Shown: piece by piece, positions 34,501-46,347 of the stretch
Numbering within the stretch: the first letter of the stretch is position 1
Layout of the letters: the number at the start of each line of letters is the position of its first letter
Origin: Lineus longissimus
Taxonomy: Eukaryota > Nemertea > Pilidiophora > Heteronemertea > Lineidae
Direction of reading: 5' to 3'
DNA: 64,000 bases
Assembly: GCF_910592395.1 (NCBI RefSeq)
Contig: NC_088308.1
Span: forward strand, 9,563,001 to 9,627,000
Position numbers and translations under genes: made by a program
Notes under the pieces: model-generated
The model's database searches: none
The model's input: only the letters and a program-made list of their open reading frames with translations
Told to the model about the DNA's origin: nothing

Positions 34501-37500
34501 CTTTTTCTCAGCACAACGAACCAAAGAACACGTGATATGCAACCACGTAGTCTTTTGTTTGTGCTGGTTTGTTGTGGTCTTCTGCGGCTTTCTCTGTCTC
34601 AGTGATGTAGGGATTTCTTGCAAGGATACCGGTTAACTTTGTTCTGCTGTTCTGAACCACTACAACAATCTTCGGGCTGTTTTCTCTTGAAGTGTGCTAT
34701 TGGACAGGACAATGACTGAAGTCACCAACTGAGATGCTGCAGGAGCTTTTTTTAGGAAGGAGGAGTATTAGGTCATGTCAGAACTTTCAACTTCAAAAAA
34801 AATGTTCATTTTTTTCATTTTCCAGCTGATGATGGTGGTCTTCAAGGCGGATTCTATAACCAGTCTGCATGTAAGACACCAAACCTGGACCAACTAGCAA
34901 AACATAGTGTCACCATAAGAAATGCCTTCACTTCAGTCAGCAGTTGCTCGCCCAGCAGGTAAGAGAATTTGGGCCATGTTTAGGCTCATCGTGTACAACA
35001 GAGACATTTCAGTTGAGCCACAGCAGTGGATGCATGAATTCAGCTAAAACTTTGAAGGCGAACTATTGGCAGGAGCCGTGGGTCTAATTTGGCCATCTTC
35101 AAGTGACTACACAGTCAGGGCACTGGGTCATGTCAGATTCAGCACTAAATATATCCCTCGTACATCAAGCGTGAATCATTTCAACCTACTGTGAGATGTG
35201 AGAGACCCCTATTGGTGGCGTTGTGTAACTTTATCTTGCCTGATAGCTGCTGCCTATATTGTCCCTTTAAACAATATTGAAATTGATATTTACGGTAATC
35301 GAACAGCATACAACAGTGTAGTTCACAAGGGCTTTGGCAAGTGGCAGTGCCGTTACAATACAAGTTTGTAAATGTGATGCATGTATTTTCCAGGTCTGCC
35401 ATTTTGACTGGTCTGCCACAGCATCAGAACGGCATGTATGGTCTGCATCAAGACGAACAGCACTTCATGTCGTTTGATAAAGTCCAAAGCCTTCCTCTTA
35501 TATTGAAAAAACATGGTGTAAGAACAGGTAAACATATATCTAAAAAGTTTTAACAATCCACTGGGTGAGTGGCCAAACAGCTCATATCATCAGGCCAGAA
35601 CTTTTTGTTCCTAATTTTTGTAGCGTTACTTTTAAGGCCGAGGCAATTGTTAAAAATTTGAAATTTGCAATTGATTTGAAAGTTTCCAATTGTGTAAATG
35701 CAAAGTAAATATAAATTTAAGCACTGCCTTTGTGTAGTATGATATACAAATACTATAAACTCCAAGTTTCAGTAAATTCGTATGCGTGATAAGACCACTA
35801 CGGCATTGTTTATAACTGCATTTCTATTTTCCTGGACCACCAGCAATTACGAATGGAGAACCCCCATTAAAGGCGATTACGAGTATCATCACTCCCCCAG
35901 CTAGTGCTGTGCAGATTAAAATTTTTGGGCAAGCCTGGTACTCATTTACTCCTCTAAACAATGAAATTTTCGCAATGGGAATGTTAATTTGTGGTCCTTT
36001 GGCTGGTTGCTGTAAACAGAAGCTAACATTTCTTACCTATGGCTGCAGTTTTATGTACTGGTGGTATTGCTTTGTTTCAGGTATTATTGGAAAGAAACAT
36101 GTTGGTCCGTCGGAGGTGTACCCTTTTGATTTTGCGTACACAGAAGAAAACTACCCAATCGCACAGGTCGGAAGAAACATCACTTTCATGAAGAATCTTG
36201 TTCACAAGTTTTTTCAAGGAGCTGATTCCAGGTGACTGTTGAACCTACTTTTTACCTCTGTGTGATTTGTTTGAAATAACTATACCCTGTGCCTTGCCCC
36301 GTTATTGCCACCAGGGTGACGTGGTGCAAAGTGAAACAATAAGCAAAATCTTTTCACTAAAGAAAGTATAACTCGTGTCTGGTGGTGACCTACATGTGTT
36401 GCAGTGTCCATTTGTCCAACTTTTGCAAAATTATTTCAACTGGGAAAGTCAATTTACATACACTTTTATACAACGTACTTGAATTGTCTTGTCCTTTGAA
36501 CCGCTCTGGCCTGTACTCGATATCCTGATTATAACAGAGTGGCAACCGAAACTCAAGTGAACTGGACTCGTATTTGCAAATTTTTCAAAGCTCGGTTTTT
36601 TTTAGTAACCTTGCTACATACTTGAGACAAATGCTAAGCAGAGTTCGAAAGTGTAGAATAATAGTAAAACAGGATTTTGACTGCAGCACTTTTACATTGT
36701 AGGTGTTAGGTTTGCCATGGCATCGTGGAGAAATATGCACTTCAGTACCTAGTGATAAAACTAGACAAGTCCAACCAAGCTTTGGTCAACACAGCTCCCT
36801 TGCTTTGTAATTCTGTCTGCATTTTTTGATCTCTTGGAATAGCCCAATTTCAATCTGAAATAATAGATATTTCTTTCTTTCAGGTCTTTTTTCCTGTATA
36901 TTGGTTTCCATGATCCTCATCGATGTGGGCACACGAATCCCCAGTTTGGCAGTTTCTGTGAGAAATTTGGAAATGGTCAGCCAGGGATGGGCTTGATTCC
37001 AGATTGGAAGCCAACACATTACAGCCCGGATGAGGTGGTCGTTCCTTATTATGTCCAAGACACTCCTGCGGCCCGGGCTGACATTGCTAACCAATACACT
37101 ACTATAAGCCGATTAGATCAAGGTAAATATTGAATGAGTGTCTTAAACTAGTCGACACAGTTTCCAGGGACACATTGTCACAACTTGCTACATAAATGAA
37201 AGAGTCTTTTGCTGTCTTTTTTATGGCCTACAGCTCAGCAGCAAACCAATGGATGTGTCTTCACCGGTAATATAAAGTAAAGATTTTATTCTCTGAGCAG
37301 CCACAAAATTCATAAGATAGAGTAAAATGAACAAAACAGTGAAACCTCTCTATTAAGGACACCCTCGGGACTGACCAGTGCTGTCCTTAATTGAGAGGTG
37401 TCCTGATCAGTGTCAAAGTGAATGGAAACAAACAGCTTTAGACCATTGCTAGTGTCCTCAATAGAGAGGGTGTCATTGATAGAGGGGTGATCTAAGGGAG

Positions 37501-38842
37501 GTTCCACTGTACCAAATCTTTAACTTTTCTGTTTATATTACACTTCTGACCTAACAGTTGTTTCCATATTTGATTACTAATCAAGCTTGTGATTTCTGGA
37601 TTTCTGCAGGTATCGGATTGATATTGAATGAATTGAAAGAAGCAGGCCACTTGGATGACACCCTGGTCATCTATAGCTCCGATAATGGTGTACCGTTCCC
37701 AAGTGGTCGAACAAATTTGTATGAACCTGGAATGATCGAACCAATGTTGGTGTCATCACCGTTAGACAAAGAGCGGTGGGGACAGGTATGTTAAGCATTC
37801 ATTAAACAATTGCATGTACATTTCATTGCAGGCCTACTGTGGTATCTATTGTTGAGGCCAGAAGTGCTGGTAAAGCCAGAGGGTTGGGTTTTGAGAGTAA
37901 TTTTGCTTCAAATTCCAACAAACCCATGTGGTTCGCTCTGAAGAAATGAACCTGACTCTTCCCTAGATTGAAAGTTCAAACTTTGGCCCATTGATATGGT
38001 ATTCTAGTTGAGAATCTACTTACTTATCACTGGAGTTTCTCTGCCTGGTGTCTTAGTCACTCTGCTTTTGTGAAGCACCCCAGTTAGACAGCAAGTGACT
38101 GAAAGACCTTGATTGTTGCAATCCAACTGAGCTACGGAATGTTCTAAATGCTGATTTGTCCTTGCGTCATTCACATAACGTCTTCTTGTTCCAGGTGAGT
38201 GATGCCATGACAAGCCTCACAGACATCGTACCCACAGTCCTAGACTGGTTCAACATCACATACCCGACTTACAAGGTGATGAAACATCGTGTCAAACTAA
38301 CAGGCAAATCAATGCTTCCTGTTTTGAAATCGGAACCACGTAGCGGTTGGGACGAGGTCTACGCCAGCCATAATCTTCATGAAGTGACAATGTACTACCC
38401 GATGCGAGTCATCCGCACACGACAGTACAAACTCATACAAAATTTAGGGTATAAAATGCCATTTCCTATTGATCAGGATTTCTTCATCTCGCCGACATTC
38501 CAAGACATTCTTCAACGATCGAAAAACCACAAACCTCTACCTTGGTATAAAACGTTGAAAAATTATTACTACAGGGACAAGTGGGAATTATTCGACGTGT
38601 TGGCCGATCCAAAAGAACTTGTTAATCTTGCTAAAGGTGATAGATATTCAAGTGTTTTGAACAGTCTGAAGGTACAGCTGAATCATTGGCAGAATATTAC
38701 GGCAGATCCATGGATATGTTCGCCTGATGGAGTGCTTGAAGCGAAAGGAGATTACAAACTCAATCCGCAGTGCATGCCTCTGTACAATGGCCTGGAGTGG
38801 GATAATTATCATGATGTTTATCACAATCACATTGAGACTTAG
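31499..38842 (+). CDS. SGSH: N-sulfoglucosamine sulfohydrolase (heparan N-sulfatase), 7 exons, 533 aa
   Basis: Exons are 31499-31619, 34826-34958, 35394-35527, 36081-36231, 36884-37122, 37610-37785 and 38195-38842. The enzyme removes N-linked sulfate from glucosamine at the non-reducing end of heparan sulfate in the lysosome. Exon 1 gives a signal peptide and RNVLVII; ADDGG (metal-binding aspartates) starts exon 2. The CSPSR sulfatase motif at the end of exon 2 carries the cysteine that becomes formylglycine; its Arg codon is split by intron 2. [32 protein letters not shown] and [10 protein letters not shown] follow in family order, and the C-terminus matches through MPFPIDQDF and DPWICSPDG. 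Human SGSH has 502 residues; the extra length lies mostly at the two ends. No lesion was seen. Intron 1 hosts a DNA transposon. Confidence 0.96.
31930..34352 (-). mobile_element. pogo/Tigger-like DNA transposon in SGSH intron 1
   Basis: Inverted ends of about 170-200 bases (about 31930-32100 and 34215-34352) share GGGACTTG, CAAAATATGGGTTAAT and TAAGTCGGG, then ACTCGGCTCTA and AAGACCAGGCC. They bracket one transposase gene on the minus strand. The direct repeat GATTGGT abuts both ends (31924-31930 and 34351-34357). TA would be expected for pogo, so the exact ends and duplication are uncertain. The transposon is antisense to SGSH. Confidence 0.85.
32541..33917 (-). pseudogene. pogo/Tigger-like transposase with one internal TGA (458 codons before terminal stop)
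   Basis: A single frame runs from ATG at 33917 to a stop at 32541, broken only by TGA at 33473-33471 (codon 149). The N-terminal part has a basic [11 protein letters not shown] start and a helix-turn-helix of the CENP-B/psq type. After the stop, [14 protein letters not shown] continues the second DNA-binding helix region without a frame change. The catalytic DDE_1 core follows, with Asp about residue 207 (NMDET), 322 (LLVDRYRVH) and 358 (QPLD), a DD35D spacing. The tail is acidic ([12 protein letters not shown]). Everything except codon 149 looks intact. It may be a recent pseudogene, a readthrough gene or a sequencing error. Confidence 0.85.
34353..34825 (+). other. Remainder of SGSH intron 1 after the transposon
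   Basis: No feature beyond a pyrimidine-rich acceptor (TTTTTCATTTTCCAG) ending at 34825. Confidence 0.6.
35630..35885. repeat. Dispersed repeat family X, copy 2
   Basis: Contains ACAAATACTATAAACTCC, CGGCATTG and ATTTTCCTGGACCACCAGCA in the same order as copies at 25960 and 51750. Lies in SGSH intron 3. Confidence 0.72.
37337..37510. mobile_element. Palindromic MITE family P, copy 2
   Basis: CAGTGAAACCTCTCTATTAA at the left, GGAGGTTCCACTG at the right. The centre has CTGTCCTTAATTGAGAGGTG. Lies in SGSH intron 5. Confidence 0.88.
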
Positions 38843-38876
38843 GGTCGTTGTATAACATAATGAAACGGCCAGGGGC

Positions 38877-40285
38877 CATTGTGCTCACCGTATACATCTT
38901 TTAGTAGGCAGGATCATGCTTAGTTTAGAGGTGAATATGGTGAACACAATCAGGCATGAAGACTTTTTTTAGATGTGTATTGATGTCAAGTAATAAGACA
39001 GGGCAGTATATATAAGTTTATGATCCAACCAATAATTGTCTATGACATCAACAAGATCAATATCGTGTGATTGCTAAGAGTCCCTGCAATAAAAAATTCA
39101 TCGAAAAAAAGTCATTAATAAGCGAGATATTGCACGTCCTACTTTTTCAGTTTTGACCCCCTGGTTGCCAAATCAAGAATCAGATCAGGCCAAAATTCGG
39201 TGTCAGAGATTATCTGATGTAGGGGGTTACATGTACCAACTTTCAAGTTCATAGCTTCAGCAGTTAAGAAACGTGCCATAGTTACACTCTAATGGCCAAT
39301 TTACGCCATTTGACCTCTGTGACCTAGATAAGGAGGTCAAATCCAAAAATCGGACATGTGGTGTATCCTTGCTAGAAGTCCCTGCCATAAAAATTTTATC
39401 GAAAACAATTCACTCAAATAAGCAAGATATTGCACTTCTTCCTTTTTCCATTATGGCCCCCTGGTGGCCGAATAAAGAATCAGATCAGGCCAAAATTCAG
39501 CATCAAAGGTTATCTGATGTAGGGGGTTATATGCACCAAGTTTCAAGTTCATAGCTCTACTGGTTAAGAAACGTGCCATAGTTTACACTCTAACGGCCAA
39601 TTTACGCCATATGACCTCTGTGACCTTGAAAAGTAGGTCAAATTGAAAACCCGTAAGACATGTGATGTATTCTTCCTAAGAGTACCTACCATAAAAATTT
39701 TATCGAAAACAAGTAACTTATAAGCGAGATATAACACTTTTTAGATATCCACTTTTGGCCCCCTGGTGGCAAAGTTGAGAATCAGATCAAACTGAAATTC
39801 AGCACCAGAGGCTATGTGATATAGGGGGTTATATGTACCCAGTTTCAAGTTCATAGCTTTAGTGGTTAAGAAACGTGCCATAGTTTACACTCTAACGGCC
39901 AATTTACGCCATATGACCTCTGTGAACTTGAAAAGTAGGTCAAATTAAAAACCCGTACGATATAAGATGTATATTCGCTATGAGTACCTACAACACAAGT
40001 TTCATCGAAAACAAGTCACTAATAAGTGAGATATCACACTTTTTAGATATCGACATTTGGCCCCCTGGTGGCCAAGTTGAGAATCAGATCGGACCGAAAT
40101 TCAGTGTCAGAAGTCACCTGACCTAGGGGGTGCTGTGTACAAAGTTTCAAGTTCATAGCCCTAGCGGTTAAGAAACGTGCCACTGTTTTTGAAATAGGAT
40201 ACGACGACGGACGACAGACGACAGACGACGACGACGGACGACGGACACTGCGGTATTACATAGACTCCCCTACGGTGAGCCAAAA
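38877..40285 (+). repeat. Four-unit tandem repeat element with short inverted ends and a GACGACGGACGA run
   Basis: About four units of ~300 bases start near 39076, 39370, 39677 and 39978. Each holds ATCGAAAA(A/C)AA, CCCCCTGGTGGC, GAATCAGATC, AGGGGGT, TTTCAAGTTCATAGC and AAGAAACGTGCCA. The left edge has TGTGCTCACCGTA (38880) and the right edge TACGGTGAGC (40271), which are inverted. A (GACGACGGA) run at 40200-40250 precedes the right edge. It begins within 40 bases of the SGSH stop codon, so SGSH transcripts may end inside it. Confidence 0.85.
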
Positions 40286-43200
40286 AGTCAATCAGTACTA
40301 GTTCATATCTACACCACAGGGGCTAATGTATAAAAGATGTGTTTAAAGTAACAAAATGTTTAGTCCACATTATATTCAAGATTATGAAGATCTGTCACTC
40401 AGAAAGCATTTTGTTCAATACATTTGTACAGCTGAGAGTTTGACAGAGGTTTCACTGGTATTTTATTTGGTCAGCTTATAAAGATAAGTACCTGCATTTA
40501 CAAGAAAAAGGGACAAATAATTACCAGGGACGCAGCCAAGATCAACAGTAAGATCACTAACGGCCGCGCCCCTAGACACTAACAGTGTTCTTAGATACTT
40601 CAACATAATGATACGACCCACAAAATCTAGTTTTTGTTGTGCAACTATTTTGGAACACCCTGTTTTGTGAATTAATCTAATTATTTCATGTTCTATTGAA
40701 GTGTATGATATACAATCATGTGGGTACACGATTTCACACTGGGTCAGAAAAGAAGTAATTATTGCGCCCGCTTTGAATGAGACAATCGATTTTTTGGCCC
40801 ATAATCATATTTAAAAATACAGGTGTTTGGTTGTGTAGATCACTAATTAATACCCCAAGAAAAAACGTTTGTTGTGACAAAAAATGCTGCGATTGTGGTT
40901 TGTGTGTGCAAAACTGGCTTGGTGGACCTTGATTGGTTTTATTTTTTTGGTGCTAATTCTGTTCACCGAAGAACATGTACATGTACATGTACACAACATA
41001 TTGTGATGAACACCAAGACGGCAGCACACTCGGCTTTATTCCTTATTGGAGAAATAGGGTTGTCTTCAGCCCCACTGTCAAAGATATTGCATCGGTGTGG
41101 CAGAGAGATCATGTTCTTTTGGTGTGTTTTTGAATCTATCACTCAACAAAACTACACATAGGAGGTGCCCCGCCTGATATTAACACAATGAAATGAACGT
41201 TATGAGATTGATCTGTACTGTATGTACATGCAGAGGGTGTGAAAGTTTTTTACTGTTTCTAGAGACAAGTTATACAATTGGGCCGTCGATTGTTCTGTAC
41301 AATGCCTTGAATACTGTGACCATCACTCAATTCGCATGCTTTTACACATGTATCATATCATGTACACAAACAAATGTACATGTTCATTGACAATTTCTAT
41401 ACATTTCTATATTATTATAATAAATCATTTTATTTTGTGGAAAATTTTCATTCTTGCTCTTGTCCAAAATCCCCCTGCCCCCCATGACATGAAGTCATTG
41501 CGTCGTGCTGCAATAAAATGCGACCATTGTACATTGTAGTTCTCTGGTTTTGTACACGGGACAGAAAAAAAGCAGAGGTGCGTGATGTGGCCGACTGTTG
41601 TCACTAGGCCTTTTGTCACATTGAGTCAGACTTTGAAGATACATGTATGATCATCCTGAACCTCATGGTCTACAGTCCTTTTAAACATAGCCAATGCAAA
41701 AACTGTGGTGGTCAAGATGATATACGATTAGATTACAACCAATCTATCGATATGATACCACACTGACCTCGTAAAGAGACAAGGAAAATAATGTGGAGTT
41801 ACATTTTCAATGAAAGACGAACAGCTTTATCGGTGCTTAAACTTAAAGTTAGGACATTTAATTTAAGGGATACTGTCGCAAGATGTCCATCGACCATGAA
41901 CGGGGAAGGGAAGCTGTTTAATTTGATTCAAAGGACACAGTGGAACCTGTCGTTTCCATTCAATCAGGGCAACTTGATATTTTAAAGCACAGCACTTGAG
42001 AGATGTTCTACATGTACTATACTTAATTGTCTCCGTTTTTACACCAACATTTACAAATTCCTTGATCTTCACGCATAGAGAGAACTGCAGTAAACATGCA
42101 ATGTAGAAGAATAAAATAAACCAAAACATCAATTTTGCTCCAATAAATAATATATTAACTTCAACTTCAATACGAGAGTAATAGTTATGCAACAAATCAT
42201 TACAAAATGACGATTCATCACTTCAATCCCATACATGAAACTCGGATATTCCAAATATCAGATCATATTCACCATAACATGTTTAAGAAATTATTACCCA
42301 AGGCATGTGGAGGTACATGTAATGGTTGTCTCACAAAACACCTCAAACTTGATATATTTAAGGCATTATATACCAAGAATCTGCTTTCAACACATTTTAA
42401 AACCAAGATGTTTTGCTCATCTCACCAAAACCTTACTCGTCATGGAGGCAAATGCATAATCTATAATGAAAATGGAACATTGTCACCAATGTGTTTGAGA
42501 ACATCAAATTAAAGCCATACTGCTAAAGTTCAACTGGTTCATTTGTCACACCAGGCCTACTATTCCTTGGACCTATTTATTCATGAAATAAACAATCCTG
42601 GCCGACCTTATCGCTTTAATATGCAAACGAAAAGAGTATTCTTCTCTATTTTACGATAACCTGCTGCAATCAAATAAAATATGTTTTCCCTGCATGCATG
42701 AACAGTGGGGTCCTGCACATCTCAAATTCTTGATAACCCTTCAACACCAGGACACGGACTGAATTTTTAATAATGAAATGAGTGGCAAAGATAAACGATT
42801 TCAAATAATTTAACTACAGCTGCTAGCACATTTCCCTACTAAGTACTAAACTTGTATCTAGTTACATATTTCTTTTCCCATATTCCCGATTCTACATATT
42901 TCAGTTTCTCAATTACATATTCCCGAACCTCAGACAATTACGGTTGGGGTTACAATGTAGCACGACCCCTTTATTGCCATTAATTACATGTATCAATGAC
43001 ACAACTAATTATCTTTATGAATCATTTTGACATTGAGCATTTTCAGTGTTGCATACTTGTGACTTACCAAGCCTCTTCTTGTAGGGGTCTACCTTTACCA
43101 CAGAGCAAACATGAGCATTTTCAGTGTTGCATACTTGTGACTTACCAAGCCTCTTCTTGTAGGGGTCTACCTTTACCACAGAGCAAACACAAACAATATC

Positions 43201-43423
43201 ATTTAGCATCTTGAGATTAGACTACACCACTGCTACATAAAATCTAGCATACATGTAGGCAATCTAGTACCTCATTCAACTAATATGTAAAAAGAAATAC
43301 ATGACAAAAGAGTGACTATTCTCTCATCAGTGGCATAAAGTATAGTGTTGCTTGGCTTTGGCAGTTAAGTTAGCAGAGGTCAAACTGACCAACCTTCAAG
43401 TTGCAGTAACAACCAACCTCAGC
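40286..43423. other. Intergenic region without supported genes
   Basis: I found no exon or transposase in this ~3.1 kb apart from a perfect tandem duplication at 43034-43189 and ACATGT-type microsatellite near 40976-40996. It separates SGSH from the minus-strand gene ending at 43424. All open frames here are short and lack recognisable domains. Confidence 0.6.
43034..43189. repeat. Perfect 78-bp tandem duplication
   Basis: Units 43034-43111 and 43112-43189 look identical except at their edges. Because 78 is a multiple of three, the minus strand stays open and repeats CSVVKVDPYKKRLGKSQ, but no start, splice context or homologue supports coding. It lies downstream of the gene at 43424-45260 and may be in its 3' UTR. 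Confidence 0.9.
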
Positions 43424-45260
43424 TCAACTATTTGGAAAACTACGATTCATGCCAGTACGCTGTCTCTTTAACCGTGATGAATGGGCATTAAATAGCACCT
43501 CATTTACAGCAAAGTAGTGCGGATTGTCATTTTTATCAAGTTCTGGTTCATAGTTTTCACAAACGATATCACAGTTCCCCCCATTTTGCTCCAGAACAGG
43601 CAACGGGGCATTCATCACACCAGCACCTGAATTGAACATTTCGTAACTCGGCCCGGGGTTTACTCCTGATGTGCTAGGATTGTTTACATCAGGTCGACCT
43701 TGTTGTCCCTCTCTCATTTCTGACGGTAGATAGTTGTTATTTGTTGTTTGTTGCCAAGAGGACATTGCCTTTTGTTGCTGAAAAATACATACAGTCAGGT
43801 TAGAAGTTGCATGTGCTTACTTAAGTTCCCCCCCCCCACCTGCTCATCTCATCTGCTTGTTGCTAATGATAAGTCAAGCTAACTACTAAAACTAAAACTT
43901 GAATTCTGAATTATTGCATGAAAAGTAAAGAACCGATTATAAGGAAGCAACGTTTTTAAAATGTTGATAAGGTTCTGTCATGATATCCAATTGCCAATTT
44001 GTGCAATACTCTAGAGAGAGGACTTCGAATCAACACCACGATTGGTAGTAACAATCCTTTTTCATTCCCGATTCTTGCCATGAACAAGAAGAGACAAATA
44101 GTTTTAACCATTTTTCAGAATAATCCAGAACATATACCACATGAATGAAACTGTTTGGTTCAGGGACCTGGAATTTTGGGATATTTCTATCTACCCATAG
44201 GCCTTGCACCCAAATAATTTCAGGCAAATCTCGGACAGCCATCTATAAATAGAAATCCGCCTGATTTTCATTTTAAAAAGCTCTTAACAGGACAGACAAC
44301 TTACATCATTTCCACCTGCATCCTGCATCGCAGCGTCCTGTTGCTGAAAACTGCCTTCACTTTCTGGTCTGCAAAAGATGTGAAAAGCAAAACTAAATAA
44401 ATGCATGATTGTTAGAAATATAGAAGAGATAAACATTGTAATGGAGAAATACAGAATACATGCAAATATAGAAGTTTTTCTATTGATCTCTACAATACAA
44501 TACAACTCCACAACTGAAGTGAAGTGACTTCTAGCATTCATGCTTTTGAAACGGTAGAATACAAGATAAATTGAAAGGAAATCGGACCCCCTGGGGGTAA
44601 GGGGTGCCCCTGTTTTAAAGGGTGTGGAGAATGTATTGTACGCGCCGGTCACCGATCCAAAGGTTGACCGCGCTCAACGTTGCTTAACTTCCACTCTGGG
44701 GCCAACGCGCCAACCACTGGGCCATAAAGGAATTCCCTCATGGCCGGCGGGTTAAGCCGTGCCATATACCTGGGGGTACTATACATCATTCCCCCTTCGG
44801 ACAGAGATGGATCGTCCGCGATCCTACTTAGAGCTTCATGCGTCTCCTCAGTACCGAACTACAAATCCAGAGCTCGCATCGCGTGGGAAGGTCTGCCAGA
44901 TGTATTGTACGCGCCGGTCACCGATACAAAGGTTGACCGCGCTCAACGTTGCTTAACTTCCACTCTGGGGCCAACGCGCCAACCACTGGGCCATTAAGGA
45001 ATTCCCTCATGGCCGGCGGGTTAAGCCGTGCCATATACCTGGGGGGTACTATACAGAGAACATTGTTAATCTATACTTCATACTAGCTAGTATGAATGAT
45101 CGACCTGAATGGAATTTTAATTTTATCAACCTCCGGACTTAAATGAAATCAACGCCTGACAAATAAAATCGTACCCAATCTGTAGCCTATTGATTCTCTT
45201 TGATATAGGCATACAATCATCACAGTCCTCATCCGCATTTCTTGCTCTTTTCCGAAACAT
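43424..45260 (-). CDS. Small nuclear-type protein resembling FAM104/VCF family, 3 exons, 167 aa
   Basis: Exons on the minus strand are 45260-45175, 44368-44305 and 43777-43424; phases fit (86, 64, 354 bases). The start MFRKRARNADEDCDD is a basic-then-acidic segment that looks like a nuclear localisation signal. The middle is Gln/Asn/Ser-rich and probably disordered. The end carries a short conserved-looking block, PHYFAVNEVLFNAHSSRLKR. Basic N-terminus, disordered middle and a C-terminal helix of the form xxINxxLxxAHxxSLxxR are what I recall for FAM104A (VCF1), a VCP-binding nuclear cofactor. This assignment rests on pattern alone. An upstream in-frame ATG exists (45395), but the acceptor CTCATTTCAG at 45271 suggests the exon starts just before MFRKR. 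Confidence 0.6.
44630..45054 (-). mobile_element. Two direct copies of a 5S-rRNA-derived SINE-like unit
   Basis: Copies at about 44630-44787 and 44900-45054 are nearly identical. Read on the minus strand each contains GGAAGTTAAGCAACGTTGAG followed by TTGGATCGGTGACCG. This aligns without gaps to the internal-promoter part of 5S rRNA (GGAAGCTAAGCA to TTGGATGGGAGACCG), about 33 of 47 bases by my count. Each also has a GGCCCAGTGGTTGGCGCG stretch upstream. That fits a SINE with a 5S-type internal promoter (SINE3). The ~115-base spacer is unrelated. They lie in intron 1 of the FAM104-like gene in its orientation. Confidence 0.7.
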
Positions 45261-46347
45261 TTGTAAGTTACTGAAATGAGAAGTTTGGAAATGAGATGGT
45301 TTCTGAAAGCTAGTTGAAGGGAAGTACAGTCTTTGATATGAATCCTGCAATGGCGCTGAAACAATGTCGTCGGCTTTCGTGATCTCGGGTTCCATCCATG
45401 TGTCAAACCAAAGCTTTCTTATTCTTTCTCAGGTTATTATTGATGATACTATCCCGGGATCTACGGGCAGGATATCAATTCCTGTGTGACGATTACTTAG
45501 CCAAGAATAGGCCTACGCATCCAAACTTCCCAAACTGCAGTACACAAGGAATCCTGGCGTTCGAGGCAGTAAACTTCGGAGGACGATTCAATTAAATCGG
45601 CACCTGGGATTTCGAGGCTACCGGTATTTAGGCCTAGATTTGTTTTATTTGGGATCTAAACCGCGAAGAGCCAGCCACCTCCTCTTGACTGACTTTTGAA
45701 GTGTACTCCGTCTTCCAATCACAGATCCCGCGATCATCCGGGTATCCCAGTCATCACATCATCGCATGATGGTGGTCGTAGCAGATATGGGTCCTGTACG
45801 CAGGTATACAGGCAAGATCTATAGGGTATGTAGGGCCAGGGCTTGAAGGACTATTTCTCCACGGGACTAAATTTACATTTACACCGACTCATGTGGCGAC
45901 TAGTGAGGAGTCATCTTTGCAGAAAAATCACCTTGATTGTTTTATTTCAATGTATCAGAAGGACTTCTACTTGAACTAAGATTGCAGCTAGTACCTTGCT
46001 GTCATTCTGGAAGGACGTAAAACGCTGAAATAAACAAGAAATTCATCAGAATCCCGGCAGTGTCAGAAAAAGTTTGATAACACAACACTCTAAAAGATGG
46101 CACCACTAATGAGAGAAATGGGCAATTATGTCTTTCCGAGTAGAAATAAAGTTCTCAAACAATGTCAGGAATTCAAACAGAACAAACTTTATTTTCTCAA
46201 ATTATATCAAATAGATTAACTGTAGTACTTGTACTAAAGGCATTATCCATATATAATTGAGTTTATCTCTGAAAACGCAAGTTAATTTCATCAGATTACT
46301 CCGCAATTAGTGCCCTTGACCTTGTCACCGACCACAGAATCGTGAAA
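45261..46347. other. Divergent intergenic region between FAM104-like gene and ATP5MF
   Basis: The genes are head to head about 1.1 kb apart, so promoters for both should lie here. I see no TATA box. GC-richer sequence around 45700-45810 with CCCGCGATCATCCGGG is a candidate core. No coding sequence is seen. Confidence 0.45.

Noticed and set aside
42996-43214. Duplicated 26-residue peptide as a coding exon
   Set aside because: No start, splice partner or homologue; explained by an exact 78-bp DNA duplication.
44630-45054. Genuine 5S rRNA genes
   Set aside because: Only the internal promoter part resembles 5S; flanking 5S sequence is absent and identity is about 70%, so a SINE is more likely.
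45763-45805. Alternative first exon for ATP5MF with a GC donor
   Set aside because: It fits the phase, but the exon at 46348-46426 has a standard GT donor and encodes the family-typical N-terminal arm.
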